A stretch of 64,000 nucleotides of DNA from Actinomadura sp. 7K507 (lineage in GTDB: Bacteria; Actinomycetota; Actinomycetes; Streptosporangiales; Streptosporangiaceae), in the NCBI RefSeq assembly GCF_004348425.1, contig NZ_SMKK01000016.1, positions 1-64,000 of the forward strand, given 5' to 3'. The notes under the pieces are model-generated. The model saw only the letters and a program-made list of their open reading frames with translations, was not told the DNA's origin and did not search any database. The translations under genes and the position numbers were made by a program. Of the stretch, positions 8,301-18,508 are shown in pieces; position 1 is the stretch's first letter; each line of letters begins with the position of its first letter.

Positions 8301-8463
8301 CCGCGCGACCCACGCCACCGGCGACGTCGCGCAGGTCCAGGTCGTCGTCGACGAGTTGCGCGGCCGCATCGGCCGCGACCCGCTGCTCGACCAGCTCCAG
8401 CCCGAGACGGAGGCGCTGATGGAGGAACTCATCCCCGACTGGCACCGCGTCGGCATGCGCTAG
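5350..8463 (+). CDS. Large membrane protein with LysM domain and C-terminal BTAD domain
   Basis: 1037 residues. Three hydrophobic segments near the N-terminus (about 18-45, 71-95, 117-136) are followed by a LysM-like domain (about 190-255: YRVQPPEGRHHESLWEIAEK ... VLEMP), a Pro/Gln-rich linker (about 277-377), another membrane helix (about 410-430) with a positive stop (RRRR), a large cytoplasmic region of unclear fold, and a C-terminal bacterial transcriptional activator domain (BTAD, about 790-1030) of the AfsR/SARP type with TPR-like helices. LysM binds peptidoglycan; BTAD modules usually lie in regulators but here there is no obvious DNA-binding ATPase. Such proteins are known beside actinobacterial tad loci, so a link between wall attachment and pilus function is plausible inference. 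Confidence 0.85.
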   Translation: MVMRQGQRTPVQVSRRRSAGDVLAGIGAILALTALMVGVPVALLALFGSPLPDEVPSLSDLTRRIGPDSLVGILVALVWLAWIQLAVCVVVEVYAGIRGVGVPARVPLGGGTQSLVHRLVVAALLLFTATTAIMPAFSGGGLSQRPPAQTQSLEFQPVSATTPERPAVADRAGDGDRVAEPLAEGATTKIYRVQPPEGRHHESLWEIAEKCLGEGRRYKEIFALNKGHVQPDGTRLTIASLIRPGWVLEMPADAKGAKVIPAKDLDEYYRYGHPVPDKPERPDKPERPEQEQPQQPAPPTSAPDPRPEQPAPPTAPSQPPASQAPPAGTQPPASQPPPSQPPASQAPPTASQPPVSQAPPTAPQPSQKPEPAQPPVHGGGPSGEISGAAVPGKGADQQEETGAPFGLGWPHGLAAASLLAAGLLTVLARRRRVQLWHRASGKMIVRPEGRAAQAERALRLGSDDESARLLDLGLRHLSKSMAAGGRALPTVYGVHLGHPPGDVERDGQAEGSLDLWIAPADRNPPAPWQAFDDGQVWRLHSDALAALEAADLGDVLAPYPGLVSIGTNENGRILVDLEAAHGLIALRGPDSTRRAALSAIAMELATNRWSDHMRITLVGFDGELGEGLSEIAPDRVRSVPTLADALPELEGRSEEVRQALAASGVDSVLTGRCRGVFGEAWMPHYLIMADQPSEREADRLVALARTGTRMAAGYLVPGDVQGATWTWELDESGRLHAGVLGFDVDAQLVPDDDYRGVFALFRTAERLDSVELPGLAGGPEPPTAQESSVDIRLLGPIEVEAPGPMDDGRRALCTELLVYLAAHPEGVHPTVLSGAIWPRGASAGVRDACVARVSDWLGRDARGRPNLYTDERGRLRLGSEVRVDLNVFRWLVWRSAAEPASETAYMAYALDLVRGPVLADRPRGRYTWLADHDLPYEASARVIDVAHRLVVLRLDEGDARGAVSAARAGLRLAPEDEGLWRDLLRATHATGDVAQVQVVVDELRGRIGRDPLLDQLQPETEALMEELIPDWHRVGMR

Positions 8464-8485
8464 GCGGTCGACGCCGAGATCGCTT

Positions 8486-8549
8486 CGTTGACTCGCGGCA
8501 TGTTGCCCTCATCGGCGCATCCGTAAGGGCAACACGCCGCGACTCAACG
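8486..8549. terminator. Long inverted repeat between convergent genes, probable bidirectional terminator
   Basis: Two 24-base arms (8486-8509 and 8526-8549) pair at 22 of 24 positions around a 16-base loop. It fills the gap between the stop of the LysM/BTAD gene (8463, +) and the stop of the lipoprotein gene (8561, -). There is no T-tract on either side, as is common for actinobacterial terminators. The position between convergent genes and symmetric stem support a two-way terminator; an operator or mobile-element remnant is less likely. Confidence 0.6.
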
Positions 8550-8560
8550 CATCCGGTGCG

Positions 8561-9784
8561 TCAGCGGTAGAGGCCGGTGCCGCCCAGCGAGTAGCGGCCC
8601 GGCTGCGGGTGCACGCACAGCCCCGCCGGACGCCCCCCGACCCGGACCTTCCGCACGACCCGTCCCGTCCGGGTGGACACGGCGTAGACGAGGCCGCGCG
8701 GGTCGGCGAGCCACAGCGCCGTCCCGTCCGACGACACCCCGCCGGGGACCGGTGAGCCGCCGCCCGGCAGCGGCCAGCGGGACGTGGCCCTGCGGGTCCC
8801 GAACTCGACGGCGGTGAGGGTGCCGCCGCCCACCACGAACAGGCGCCGCGCGCCCCGGCTGATCGACAGGCCGCGCGCTCCCGGCGCGGTGCGGACGAAC
8901 CCGTGCACGGCGAACCGCTCGGCGTCCACGAGCCACACCCCGCCCTTGACGGAGTCGGCGACGTAGAAAAGGGACCCGTCGGGTGACAGCCGCAGATCCC
9001 CGGGACGTGCCCCCTCCGGCAGCCGGATCGTCCCGGAGACGCGGCCGCTCGCGAGGTCCACGCGGGCGAGCGCGCCGGCGGACGAGCAGGTCGCCACCAG
9101 CGACGACCCGTCCAGCGTGAAGTCGGCGTGCCCGGCCGCGCACGGCATCGGAACCGACGCCCTCCGCCGCATCGTCTCCGGGTCGCGGACGTCGACGCGG
9201 CGTGGCCGCCGGGCCAGGAGCAGCGCGCTCCCCCCGTCCGGCGTGAAGTAGAGCCGGGTGGCGCCGGCGACCTTCACGGGCCGGCCGCGCTCGCCGCCGC
9301 GCGGCCCGACCGGGACGAGTCTGCCGTGCTCGCGGTCCGTCGCCCACAGCCGCCGCAGGTCCCAGGACGGCACGACCCCCGAGACCGCCGCCCCGGTCCG
9401 CAGGCGGCCGACGACCCGGAGCGTGTCCGGGTCGATGACGTCGATGGCCCGCCCGTTCGCGACGTACAGCCGCGCCGGGACCCCCCGCGCGTTGGGCGCG
9501 ATCATCCCGGGCCCGGTCGCGGCGTAGACGTGCCCGCCGGCCGGAGCCAGCGGCACCTCGCCGCCCTCACCCCCGCCGGGCGGCTCGGACGCGTCGCCGC
9601 GGGGACGCGCGCTCAGGTACGGCGCCGGCCCGCCGAGCCCGACGACGGGGCCGTCCGGGGCCCCCTCCCCGGGCCGGTAGAACGGCACGGGCGACTCGCA
9701 TCCGACCAGGACGACGCAGGTCAGCGCCGTGGCCGCGGCGACCGGAAGCGCGGCGGCCCGTGATCTTCCTCCTCGACGTCCCAT
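8561..9784 (-). CDS. Lipoprotein with YVTN/beta-propeller-like repeats
   Basis: 407 residues. The N-terminus is a lipoprotein signal peptide: RRGGRSR, a hydrophobic core, then LVGC at about 26-29, where the Cys would be lipidated. The body (about 90-400) consists of repeated blades of the YVTN/WD type such as RLYVANGRAIDVIDPDTLRVVGRLRTG and GSLFYVADSVKGGVWLVDAERF, consistent with a six- or seven-bladed propeller outside the membrane. The function is unknown; proteins of this kind often act in binding or scaffolding. The ATG at 9784 has GGGGAG seven bases upstream. It is divergent from the ABC-F gene. Confidence 0.8.
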   Translation of the reverse strand: MGRRGGRSRAAALPVAAATALTCVVLVGCESPVPFYRPGEGAPDGPVVGLGGPAPYLSARPRGDASEPPGGGEGGEVPLAPAGGHVYAATGPGMIAPNARGVPARLYVANGRAIDVIDPDTLRVVGRLRTGAAVSGVVPSWDLRRLWATDREHGRLVPVGPRGGERGRPVKVAGATRLYFTPDGGSALLLARRPRRVDVRDPETMRRRASVPMPCAAGHADFTLDGSSLVATCSSAGALARVDLASGRVSGTIRLPEGARPGDLRLSPDGSLFYVADSVKGGVWLVDAERFAVHGFVRTAPGARGLSISRGARRLFVVGGGTLTAVEFGTRRATSRWPLPGGGSPVPGGVSSDGTALWLADPRGLVYAVSTRTGRVVRKVRVGGRPAGLCVHPQPGRYSLGGTGLYR

Positions 9785-9886
9785 GCACGGTCTCCCCTTT
9801 ACACGGCGGGGACCCTACCGAGAAACGACTCCCAGTGTCCGCTCAATCGCGAAACGTGTTCATTGACGGAGGTGGGAACACGAGCG

Positions 9887-9931
9887 ATGGTGTCCGGGTT
9901 GTGGCGGCGAAGGCTCTGGTGCTACTTGTAG
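9887..9931 (+). promoter_or_regulatory. Leader ORF (14 aa) with candidate attenuator upstream of the ABC-F gene
   Basis: ATG 9887 is preceded by a strong Shine-Dalgarno (GGAGGTGGG, 9868-9876) and encodes MVSGLWRRRLWCYL. The three adjacent arginines include the Arg-X-Arg (+X+) pattern known to promote macrolide-dependent ribosome stalling in leader peptides. Downstream, the segment 10030-10038 can pair either with 9955-9961 (7 bp) or with 9976-9983 (8 bp), a mutually exclusive choice, just before the ABC-F Shine-Dalgarno at 10053-10057. This is the layout of ribosome-mediated attenuation; function is inferred. Confidence 0.5.
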
Positions 9932-10064
9932 GTGACATGGGAACTCTGTGATTCGTGCGTTCGACACCGTCCGCCTGCGTTGAGCGATGCTCCGCGGCCG
10001 GGCGGCTCGCCGTGTTCCGTCACGCACCGTCAACGCACGTTCTCTGAGTTTCCAGGAGTCTGCC

Positions 10065-11729
10065 TTGCGCACCGCGCATCCATCTTCGAAGTCCCAGTTC
10101 GTCCTTTCTGAGGTCACCAAGCGCTACGGCGACCACGTCGTCCTCGACAGGACCTCCGTCTCGATCCGGCCCGGTGAGAAGGTCGGGGTGATCGGGGAGA
10201 ACGGCTCGGGCAAGTCCACGCTGCTGCGGCTCATCGCCGGGACGGAGACGCCCGGCAACGGCGCCGTCACCGTCGTCGCGCCCGGCGGCACCGGATACCT
10301 GCCCCAGACGCTCGACCTGCCGCCGGCCGCGACCGTCCAGGACGCGATCGACCTGGCGCTGGCCGATCTGCGGGACCTGCGGGCGCGGATGGCCCGCGCC
10401 GAGGCCGCGCTCGGCACCGCCACGCCCGCCGAGATCGCCGAGTACGGCGAACTCGTCGAGCGGTTCGAGGCGCGCGGCGGCTACGAGGCCGACACCCGCG
10501 TCGAGGTCGCGCGTCGGGCGCTCGGCGTGCCGGACCTCGCCCGCGACCGGGCCCTCGGCACCCTGTCCGGCGGCGAGAGGTCGCGGCTGACGCTCGCCGC
10601 GACGCTGGCCGCGTCCCCCGAACTGCTCCTGCTGGACGAACCCACCAACGACCTCGACGACGAGGCCGCACACTGGCTGGAGGAGCATCTGCGCCGCCAC
10701 CGCGGCACCGTCGTGGCGGTCACGCACGACCGCGCGTTCCTCAACCGGGTGACCTCGGCGGTCATCGAGGTCGACCATGACGCCCGCACGGTCCGCCGCT
10801 ACGGCAACGGCTACGCCGGTTACCTGGCCGCCAAGGCCGCCGCCCGGCAGCGGCACCGGCACGAGTACGAGGCGTGGCGCGAGGACGTCCGCCGGCACGA
10901 GGCGCTCGCCGACACCAACATCGACCGGCTGTCGGCGATCCCGCGCAAGGCCCCGAGCGCGTTCAGCGGCGCGGGCGCGTTCCGGGCGAGGTCGCGCTCG
11001 CACGGCGCGATGAGCCGGATCCGGGCCGCGCGGCAGCGCCTCCGGGAGCTCCAAGACGATCCGGTCCCGGTGCCGCCCGAGCCGCTCCGGTTCGCGGCGC
11101 GCCCGTCCACCTCGGGCGCCGGGGCCACGCGGGGGGACGGGCCGGTGGCCGAACTCACCGGCGTCCACGTCCCGGGCCGCCTGCACGTGGAGTCGCTGCG
11201 GATCGACGCGGGCCGGAGGGTCCTCGTCACCGGGCCGAACGGCGCCGGCAAGACGACGCTCCTGCGGGTGCTGGCCGGCGAGCTGGCCCCGGCGGCGGGC
11301 AGCGTCCGGCGCCCGCCGCGGGTCGGGTACCTGCGGCAGGACGGAGGCGCGGCCACCGGCGACGAGCGGTCGCTGCTGCGCGCGTTCGGTGAGGGCCGCC
11401 CCGGTGAGCCCGAAGAGCACGCGGACGCGCTGCTGTCGCTGGGGCTCTTCAAGGCCGGGGACCTGCTCAAGAGCGTCCGGGCACTGTCGGCCGGGCAGCG
11501 CCGCAGGCTGGATCTGGCCCACCTCGTCTCCGGGCAGGCGGACCTGGTCCTGCTGGACGAGCCCACCAACCACCTCTCACCGCTCCTGGTGGACGAACTG
11601 GAGGAGGCCCTCGCCGGCTACACGGGTGCGCTCGTGATCGTGACGCATGACCGCCGGATGCGCGCGTCCTTCGAGGGCCGCCGTCTCGAACTGAGGGACG
11701 GCGCCGCCCGGGAACCGGTGGCGGCGTGA
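10065..11729 (+). CDS. ABC-F ATPase, antibiotic-resistance (ribosome protection) type
   Basis: 554 residues from TTG 10065, chosen because AGGAG lies seven bases upstream and the protein then begins MRTAHPSSKSQFVLSEVTKRYGD, as in TlrC/LmrC-like proteins; a longer reading from 9987 runs through the leader region. There are two ABC domains and no membrane segment: Walker A GENGSGKST (about 44-52), signature LSGGE, Walker B LLLLDEPTNDLD; an interdomain linker rich in Arg/His (about 235-330); second Walker A GPNGAGKTT (about 391-399), LSAGQ, LVLLDEPTNHLS. ABC-F proteins of this clade bind the ribosomal E site and dislodge macrolides, lincosamides or streptogramins. Housekeeping ABC-F (EttA/Uup) roles are less likely given the leader ORF. 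Confidence 0.88.
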   Translation: MRTAHPSSKSQFVLSEVTKRYGDHVVLDRTSVSIRPGEKVGVIGENGSGKSTLLRLIAGTETPGNGAVTVVAPGGTGYLPQTLDLPPAATVQDAIDLALADLRDLRARMARAEAALGTATPAEIAEYGELVERFEARGGYEADTRVEVARRALGVPDLARDRALGTLSGGERSRLTLAATLAASPELLLLDEPTNDLDDEAAHWLEEHLRRHRGTVVAVTHDRAFLNRVTSAVIEVDHDARTVRRYGNGYAGYLAAKAAARQRHRHEYEAWREDVRRHEALADTNIDRLSAIPRKAPSAFSGAGAFRARSRSHGAMSRIRAARQRLRELQDDPVPVPPEPLRFAARPSTSGAGATRGDGPVAELTGVHVPGRLHVESLRIDAGRRVLVTGPNGAGKTTLLRVLAGELAPAAGSVRRPPRVGYLRQDGGAATGDERSLLRAFGEGRPGEPEEHADALLSLGLFKAGDLLKSVRALSAGQRRRLDLAHLVSGQADLVLLDEPTNHLSPLLVDELEEALAGYTGALVIVTHDRRMRASFEGRRLELRDGAAREPVAA

Positions 11730-11803
11730 CGGACCCCGGCCAGGGCGTGCGCGAGGCACGGCCGGGCGCGCCCCCGAGGCACGCCCGAGGCGCGGGCGAT
11801 GGT

Positions 11804-11856
11804 CAGTCGGTGGCGCGGGAGAACCTCAGCCGGAGGCGCGGGAGAACGTCAGTCGG
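11804..11856. repeat. 23-bp tandem repeat across the 3' end of the NYN gene
   Basis: Units at 11804-11826 and 11827-11849 differ at four positions, and a partial third copy runs on from 11850. The NYN-gene stop codon (11849-11851, minus strand) lies at the boundary of the second and third copies. The gap to the convergent ABC-F stop (11729) also holds a GC-rich inverted repeat CCCGGCC (11735-11741) / GGCCGGG (11760-11766) that may help termination. Confidence 0.75.
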
Positions 11857-12901
11857 ACTTGCCGATGCCGATGCCGAACTCGCGGTAGACGCGCTCCCAG
11901 AAGCCGTCCCGCAGCCAGGTGCGGGCCTCCTGGTAGGGGCGCAGGGAGCCGCCGAGCTCCTTCTCCGCCTCGATCAGCAGCTCCTTGTCGATGACGGGCG
12001 GCAGGATCGGGCCCGGGAGCAGGTCGCGGATGTTGTCCCGGCCCCGCTCGAAGATCCACTTCTGGGCCACGTGCTCGCCTATCTCCAGCATGTGGTCGCG
12101 GTCGGGGCCGAGCTTGCCGTCGGTCGCGGCGGTGGAGTTCATCGACGCGGCCACCGTCGCGGGCGTCACGCCGCCGGGGACGGGGACCCCGGCGCGAGCG
12201 GCCGCGGGCGACGGCTTGACCGCCGGGGCGCGTCCGGCGAACACCTGCGACGGCGACGGGACGGGGCTCGTGCGCTGCGCGGCGTCCGCGGCCTCCCGGA
12301 CGGCGGCGGCGGTGCCGGGCGCGGGCACCGGCAGCACCTTGGCCTTGGTGAAGTAGGGGCGCAGGAAGTCGGCGGGAAGCACCTCGACCGTGTCGGACTC
12401 CCACACCAGCCACTCGGCCTGGTTCGAGCCGTGCGTGGGCTCGACCCCCCACAGGTGGACGCGGATGCCGTAGCGCTGTGCCGCCTCGACGGCGGGCAGC
12501 ATGTCCTCGTCGCCGGCCAGCAGCACCGCGTCGGTGATCGCGCGGTGCCGGGCGAGGGCCTCCAGGTCGGCGCGGAGCTGGGCGTCCACGCCTTTCTGCT
12601 GGCCCTGCGCGTTCAGGTTCCCGAGCCGCAGCTTCACCAGCGGCAGGTTCGCGATGACGCGCTGGTCGACCGTCGGCTGCTTCTTCGGCGCGGCGTCGAA
12701 CCAGTACACCCGGAGCAGCTCGCCCAGCAGCTTCTCGTCGGCATGGCTGGTCAACGCCTTGATCAGCTTCTCGGCGGCGACCCGGTACTCCCGCCTGGAC
12801 CCGCAACTGAGCAGCAGGGCACCGGAGGCCGCGTATAGGTACCCCGCGTCGACGAAGACGGCGTATCGCGCGGGCTGTGGAACGAACTCCGAGGTGGCCA
12901 T
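11849..12901 (-). CDS. NYN (PIN-like) domain protein, putative ribonuclease
   Basis: 350 residues. The N-terminal 165 residues form an NYN domain: RYAVFVDAGYLY with the first catalytic Asp (about 18), KGVDAQLRADLEALA, and DAVLLAGDEDMLPAVEAAQRYG with the acidic GDEDM cluster. The domain belongs to the PIN-like metal-dependent RNases. An Ala/Pro-rich linker (about 195-265) leads to a conserved helical C-terminus (DHMLEIGEHVAQKWIFERGRDNIRDLLPG) found in actinobacterial members. Substrate is unknown. It stands alone on the minus strand, with 92 bases to accE. Confidence 0.85.
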   Translation of the reverse strand: MATSEFVPQPARYAVFVDAGYLYAASGALLLSCGSRREYRVAAEKLIKALTSHADEKLLGELLRVYWFDAAPKKQPTVDQRVIANLPLVKLRLGNLNAQGQQKGVDAQLRADLEALARHRAITDAVLLAGDEDMLPAVEAAQRYGIRVHLWGVEPTHGSNQAEWLVWESDTVEVLPADFLRPYFTKAKVLPVPAPGTAAAVREAADAAQRTSPVPSPSQVFAGRAPAVKPSPAAARAGVPVPGGVTPATVAASMNSTAATDGKLGPDRDHMLEIGEHVAQKWIFERGRDNIRDLLPGPILPPVIDKELLIEAEKELGGSLRPYQEARTWLRDGFWERVYREFGIGIGKSD

Positions 12902-12993
12902 GGCCTTCCACCTTATTCGTGCCGGGCGTCCGCTGGGCGTGAACCACCGTTACACATCGTTGGGCGATCGGGACGGACGCCCGGCGGCGGGGG

Positions 12994-13236
12994 TCAGCGC
13001 GGCAGGCCGCTGGCCCGCCACGCGCCCGCGCCGCGCGGCCTCAGCTCACCCGCGAACGTGCTGCGCACGAGCCTGGAGCGGTCCGCCCAGCGCGATGGCC
13101 TGGCGGGACCCCCGCCGTCCCGGGCGGCGGCGGCCGCCTGGGCGCGGGCGGTCAGCACGGCGACGAGCGCCGCGATCTCCTCCGGGCCCGGATCGCCGCG
13201 GACGATCTGGAGGAAGGGCTTGCTGTCAGCGGTCAC
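12994..13236 (-). CDS. accE: Acyl-CoA carboxylase epsilon subunit
   Basis: 80 residues with the signature of the small epsilon subunit: FLQIVRGDPGPEEIAALVAVLTAR near the N-terminus and a C-terminal SRWADRSRLVRS element. In Streptomyces and mycobacteria this subunit binds the alpha-beta complex of acetyl/propionyl-CoA carboxylase and raises activity. It lies 30 bases downstream of the beta-subunit gene in the same direction, the normal arrangement. Confidence 0.88.
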   Translation of the reverse strand: MTADSKPFLQIVRGDPGPEEIAALVAVLTARAQAAAAARDGGGPARPSRWADRSRLVRSTFAGELRPRGAGAWRASGLPR

Positions 13237-13266
13237 GGATACTCCTGACCTCCTGGGAGAGTCGGG

Positions 13267-14859
13267 TCAGAGTGGGATGTTCCCATGCTTCTTGGGCGGT
13301 AGCGTCTGGCGCTTCTCCCGCAGCGTCCGCAGCGCCCGCACGACCTGCCCGCGCGTCTCCGACGGCTTGATCACGTTGTCGACGTAGCCGCGCTCGGCCG
13401 CGACGTAGGGGTTGGCGAGCGTGTCCTCGTAGTCGGTGATCAGCTCGGCGCGGCGGGCGTCCGGGTCGTCCGCGGCGGCCAGGTCGCGCCGGTACAGGAT
13501 GTTGACCGCGCCCTGCGCGCCCATCACCGCGATCTGCGCGGTCGGCCACGCCAGGTTGATGTCGGCGCCGAGGTGCTTGGACCCCATGACGTCGTAGGCG
13601 CCGCCGTACGCCTTGCGCGTGATGATCGTCACGAGCGGGACGGTCGCCTCGGCGTAGGCGTACAGCAGCTTCGCGCCGCGCCGGATGATCCCGTTCCACT
13701 CCTGGTCGGTGCCGGGCAGGAAGCCGGGGACGTCCACGAACGTCAGCACCGGCACGTTGAACGCGTCACAGGTCCGCACGAACCGGGCGGCCTTCTCCGA
13801 CGCGTCGATGTCGAGCGTCCCGGCGAGCTGCATCGGCTGGTTGGCGACGACGCCGACCGAGTGGCCCTCGACACGCCCGAACCCGGTGACGATGTTCGGC
13901 GCGTAGAGCTCCTGCACCTCCAGGAACTCGCCGTCGTCCAGCACGTGCTCGATGACGGTCTTCATGTCGTACGGCTGGTTCGGCGAGTCGGGGACGAGTG
14001 TGTCGAGCTCCTCGACGAGGTCCGCCGGGTCGACGGGGACGTCGTACGCCGGCGCGTCGGCCAGGTTGTTGGACGGCAGGTACGACAGCAGCGCCTTGAC
14101 GTACTCGACCGCGTCGTCCTCGTCCGACCCCTGGTAGTGGGCGACGCCGGACTTGGAGTTGTGCGAGTGCGCGCCGCCCAGCTCCTCCATCGTCACCTCC
14201 TCGCCGGTGACCGTCTTGATCACGTCCGGCCCGGTGATGAACATGTGGGACGTCTGGTCGACCATGACGACGAAGTCGGTGATCGCCGGGGAGTACACGG
14301 CGCCGCCCGCGCACGGCCCCATGACCAGCGAGATCTGCGGGATCACCCCGGACGCGTGCACGTTGCGCCGGAAGATCTCGGCGTACAGGCCGAGCGCGAC
14401 CACGCCCTCCTGGATCCGCGCGCCGCCGGAGTCGTTGATGCCGATCACCGGGCAGCCGGTCTTGATCGCGTGGTCCATGACCTTGCAGATCTTCTCGCCG
14501 AAGACCTCGCCGAGGGAGCCGCCGGACACCGTGAAGTCCTGGCTGAACACGGCGACCGGCCGTCCGTCCACCGTGCCGTGGCCGGTGACGACGCCGTCGC
14601 CGTAGGGACGGTTCTTCTCCATCCCGAAGTTCGTGGAGCGGTGCCGCGCCATCTCGTCGAACTCGACGAACGAGCCGGGGTCGAGCAGCGCGTCGATCCG
14701 CTCCCGGGCCGTCATCTTGCCCTTGGCGTGCTGCTTCTCCACGGCACGCGCCGAGCCGGCGTTCACCGCCTCGTACCTGCGCCGCTCCAGGTCCGCGATC
14801 TTTCCCGCCGTCGTGTGGATGTCGTATTCCACCGGGGGTTCAGGGGCTTCCGTCGCCAT
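13267..14859 (-). CDS. pccB: Acyl-CoA (propionyl/acetyl-CoA) carboxylase beta subunit
   Basis: 530 residues, full length for the carboxyltransferase subunit that moves the carboxyl group from carboxybiotin to acyl-CoA, giving methylmalonyl- or malonyl-CoA. Two crotonase-like halves are visible: the N-terminal half with [13 protein letters not shown] (oxyanion loop) and the C-terminal half with [39 protein letters not shown] and [13 protein letters not shown]. It ends in KKHGNIPL, typical of the family. The biotinylated alpha subunit is not in the window. It is divergent from ppc; in M. tuberculosis accD5 the divergent neighbour is birA, which here is 20 kb away. Confidence 0.95.
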   Translation of the reverse strand: MATEAPEPPVEYDIHTTAGKIADLERRRYEAVNAGSARAVEKQHAKGKMTARERIDALLDPGSFVEFDEMARHRSTNFGMEKNRPYGDGVVTGHGTVDGRPVAVFSQDFTVSGGSLGEVFGEKICKVMDHAIKTGCPVIGINDSGGARIQEGVVALGLYAEIFRRNVHASGVIPQISLVMGPCAGGAVYSPAITDFVVMVDQTSHMFITGPDVIKTVTGEEVTMEELGGAHSHNSKSGVAHYQGSDEDDAVEYVKALLSYLPSNNLADAPAYDVPVDPADLVEELDTLVPDSPNQPYDMKTVIEHVLDDGEFLEVQELYAPNIVTGFGRVEGHSVGVVANQPMQLAGTLDIDASEKAARFVRTCDAFNVPVLTFVDVPGFLPGTDQEWNGIIRRGAKLLYAYAEATVPLVTIITRKAYGGAYDVMGSKHLGADINLAWPTAQIAVMGAQGAVNILYRRDLAAADDPDARRAELITDYEDTLANPYVAAERGYVDNVIKPSETRGQVVRALRTLREKRQTLPPKKHGNIPL

Positions 14860-14959
14860 GCGGGCCAGAGTAACCGGCCGCTGATACCGCTCCGGCGGCC
14901 GGGGTGCCCGCTCTCACCGGGACGAACGCCGTGCCCGGCGTCTCGTTACGCTGGGGCGG

Positions 14960-17575
<2,616 letters not shown>

Positions 17576-17577
17576 CC

Positions 17578-17760
17578 ATGACCGAAAGCACACCGACCGG
17601 ACGTCCGCGAGCCACCGACGACCTCAATGAGGACGAGGCCGCGCGGCGCCGCCGTGCCGACGAACTTCGGGCCGAAGCGGAAGCGCTGGCAGCCGACTCG
17701 GCCGACCGTGCCGATGCTGCAGCCGTCCTGAAGGACATGGAGAGCCTGCGTGCGTGGTGA
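17578..17760 (+). CDS. Small highly charged helical protein, unrecognised
   Basis: 60 residues starting two bases after the ppc stop. The sequence is Ala/Glu/Arg/Asp-rich with a predicted long helix (DEDEAARRRRADELRAEAEAL type composition), ending LKDMESLRAW. No family is recognised. Tight spacing to ppc suggests co-transcription; it could also be the start of the accessory region. There is no clear Shine-Dalgarno apart from the coupling distance. Confidence 0.45.
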   Translation: MTESTPTGRPRATDDLNEDEAARRRRADELRAEAEALAADSADRADAAAVLKDMESLRAW

Positions 17761-18103
17761 GTCAAATGACGGCGCCCTGTCCTTCGACGAGCTTTGAGCG
17801 GTAGGTGACGCGCTGCTCACCCTGCTCGGCTTGAGTCGCTGATTCGCCTGGTCATCCTGCCAGTTCCTTGGCGGTCGGTCGGCCGGTCGATGGACGCCGA
17901 CTACGCCGCGCTGATTGGCGTTGGCCACTACGCCCGTTCTAGGGGGAGCGGCAGGGAGACGGCGCGGCATCGCGGTCATTGGGGGGAGCGCGGTGCCGCG
18001 CCGTCTCGGAGAGACCCCCACCGTCCTGCGGGTGACGGCCTCCAGAAGACGACAGTGCGGCCGGGGGACGATCGGCTGCACCGCCGTCAGGTTCGGCTTT
18101 TTC
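17761..18103. other. Gene-poor stretch at the left edge of the accessory block
   Basis: 343 bases without a convincing coding region on either strand. Open frames here have no recognisable family and no good ribosome site. The only structured element is the hairpin at 17956-18007. Composition is somewhat less GC-rich than the flanking core genes. Confidence 0.5.
17956..18007. repeat. Inverted repeat (hairpin) with 19-base arms
   Basis: Arms 17956-17974 and 17989-18007 pair at 18 of 19 positions, with the single mismatch able to form G-U in RNA, around a 14-base loop. The outer arm sequence GAGACGGCGCGGC also makes the arms of the hairpin at 18366-18416. It lies just beyond the 3' end of the small minus-strand gene and may be its terminator. 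Confidence 0.7.
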
Positions 18104-18508
18104 TCAACAGACGGTCGGGGGTTGTGCCCGATACGGCGCTTTCGTCGTAATCTCGCTGATTCGGTCGGCCAGCCGGTACGGCGAGTTGGCACTGATCAGC
18201 GCGCGATCGGTGTTGAGGACCAGGTACGCCCACCACTGCTGCGTTGTTTCACCCCACCAGCACATCGCGTGCGGGAAGCCGCGATGCAGATCCGCCACGA
18301 TGGCGCGGCGCATCGTCAGGGCCAACTCGTCGGCCGTGGTCGGGTCGCCGCTCGGCCGGGCGTCTGGAGACGGCGCGGCCGTGGCTGCCGGAAGGTTCAC
18401 CGGCCGCGCCGTCTCCTCCCCCCTCACCGTCGCGCCGACCAGAGCCGACGCGGCCATGAGGGGAGAGGTCACCTCGGCGAGCATCGCGGTCCTACGCCGG
18501 GAGGTCAT
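18104..18508 (-). CDS. Small hypothetical protein of an XRE-associated actinobacterial family
   Basis: 134 residues from ATG 18508 (MTSRRRTAM), which overlaps the TGA of the upstream frameshifted gene in an ATGA; an ATG four codons earlier is less likely. The C-terminal half carries LHRGFPHAMCWWGETTQQWWAYL, a Trp-rich motif I associate with small orphan proteins near XRE/DUF397 loci in this order. The N-terminal half is Ala/Pro-rich and is encoded over the second hairpin. The molecular function is unknown. Confidence 0.6.
   Translation of the reverse strand: MTSRRRTAMLAEVTSPLMAASALVGATVRGEETARPVNLPAATAAPSPDARPSGDPTTADELALTMRRAIVADLHRGFPHAMCWWGETTQQWWAYLVLNTDRALISANSPYRLADRISEITTKAPYRAQPPTVC
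18366..18416. repeat. Perfect inverted repeat with 16-base arms, inside a minus-strand ORF
   Basis: Arms 18366-18381 and 18401-18416 are perfectly complementary (GGAGACGGCGCGGCCG and its reverse complement), with a 19-base loop. The arm shares its first 14 bases with the arm of the hairpin 400 bases to the left. It lies within the coding region of the 134-residue protein. Confidence 0.8.

Noticed and set aside
17890-18150. 86-codon plus-strand ORF across the first hairpin
   Set aside because: Codes through an inverted repeat, no homology seen and no ribosome site.
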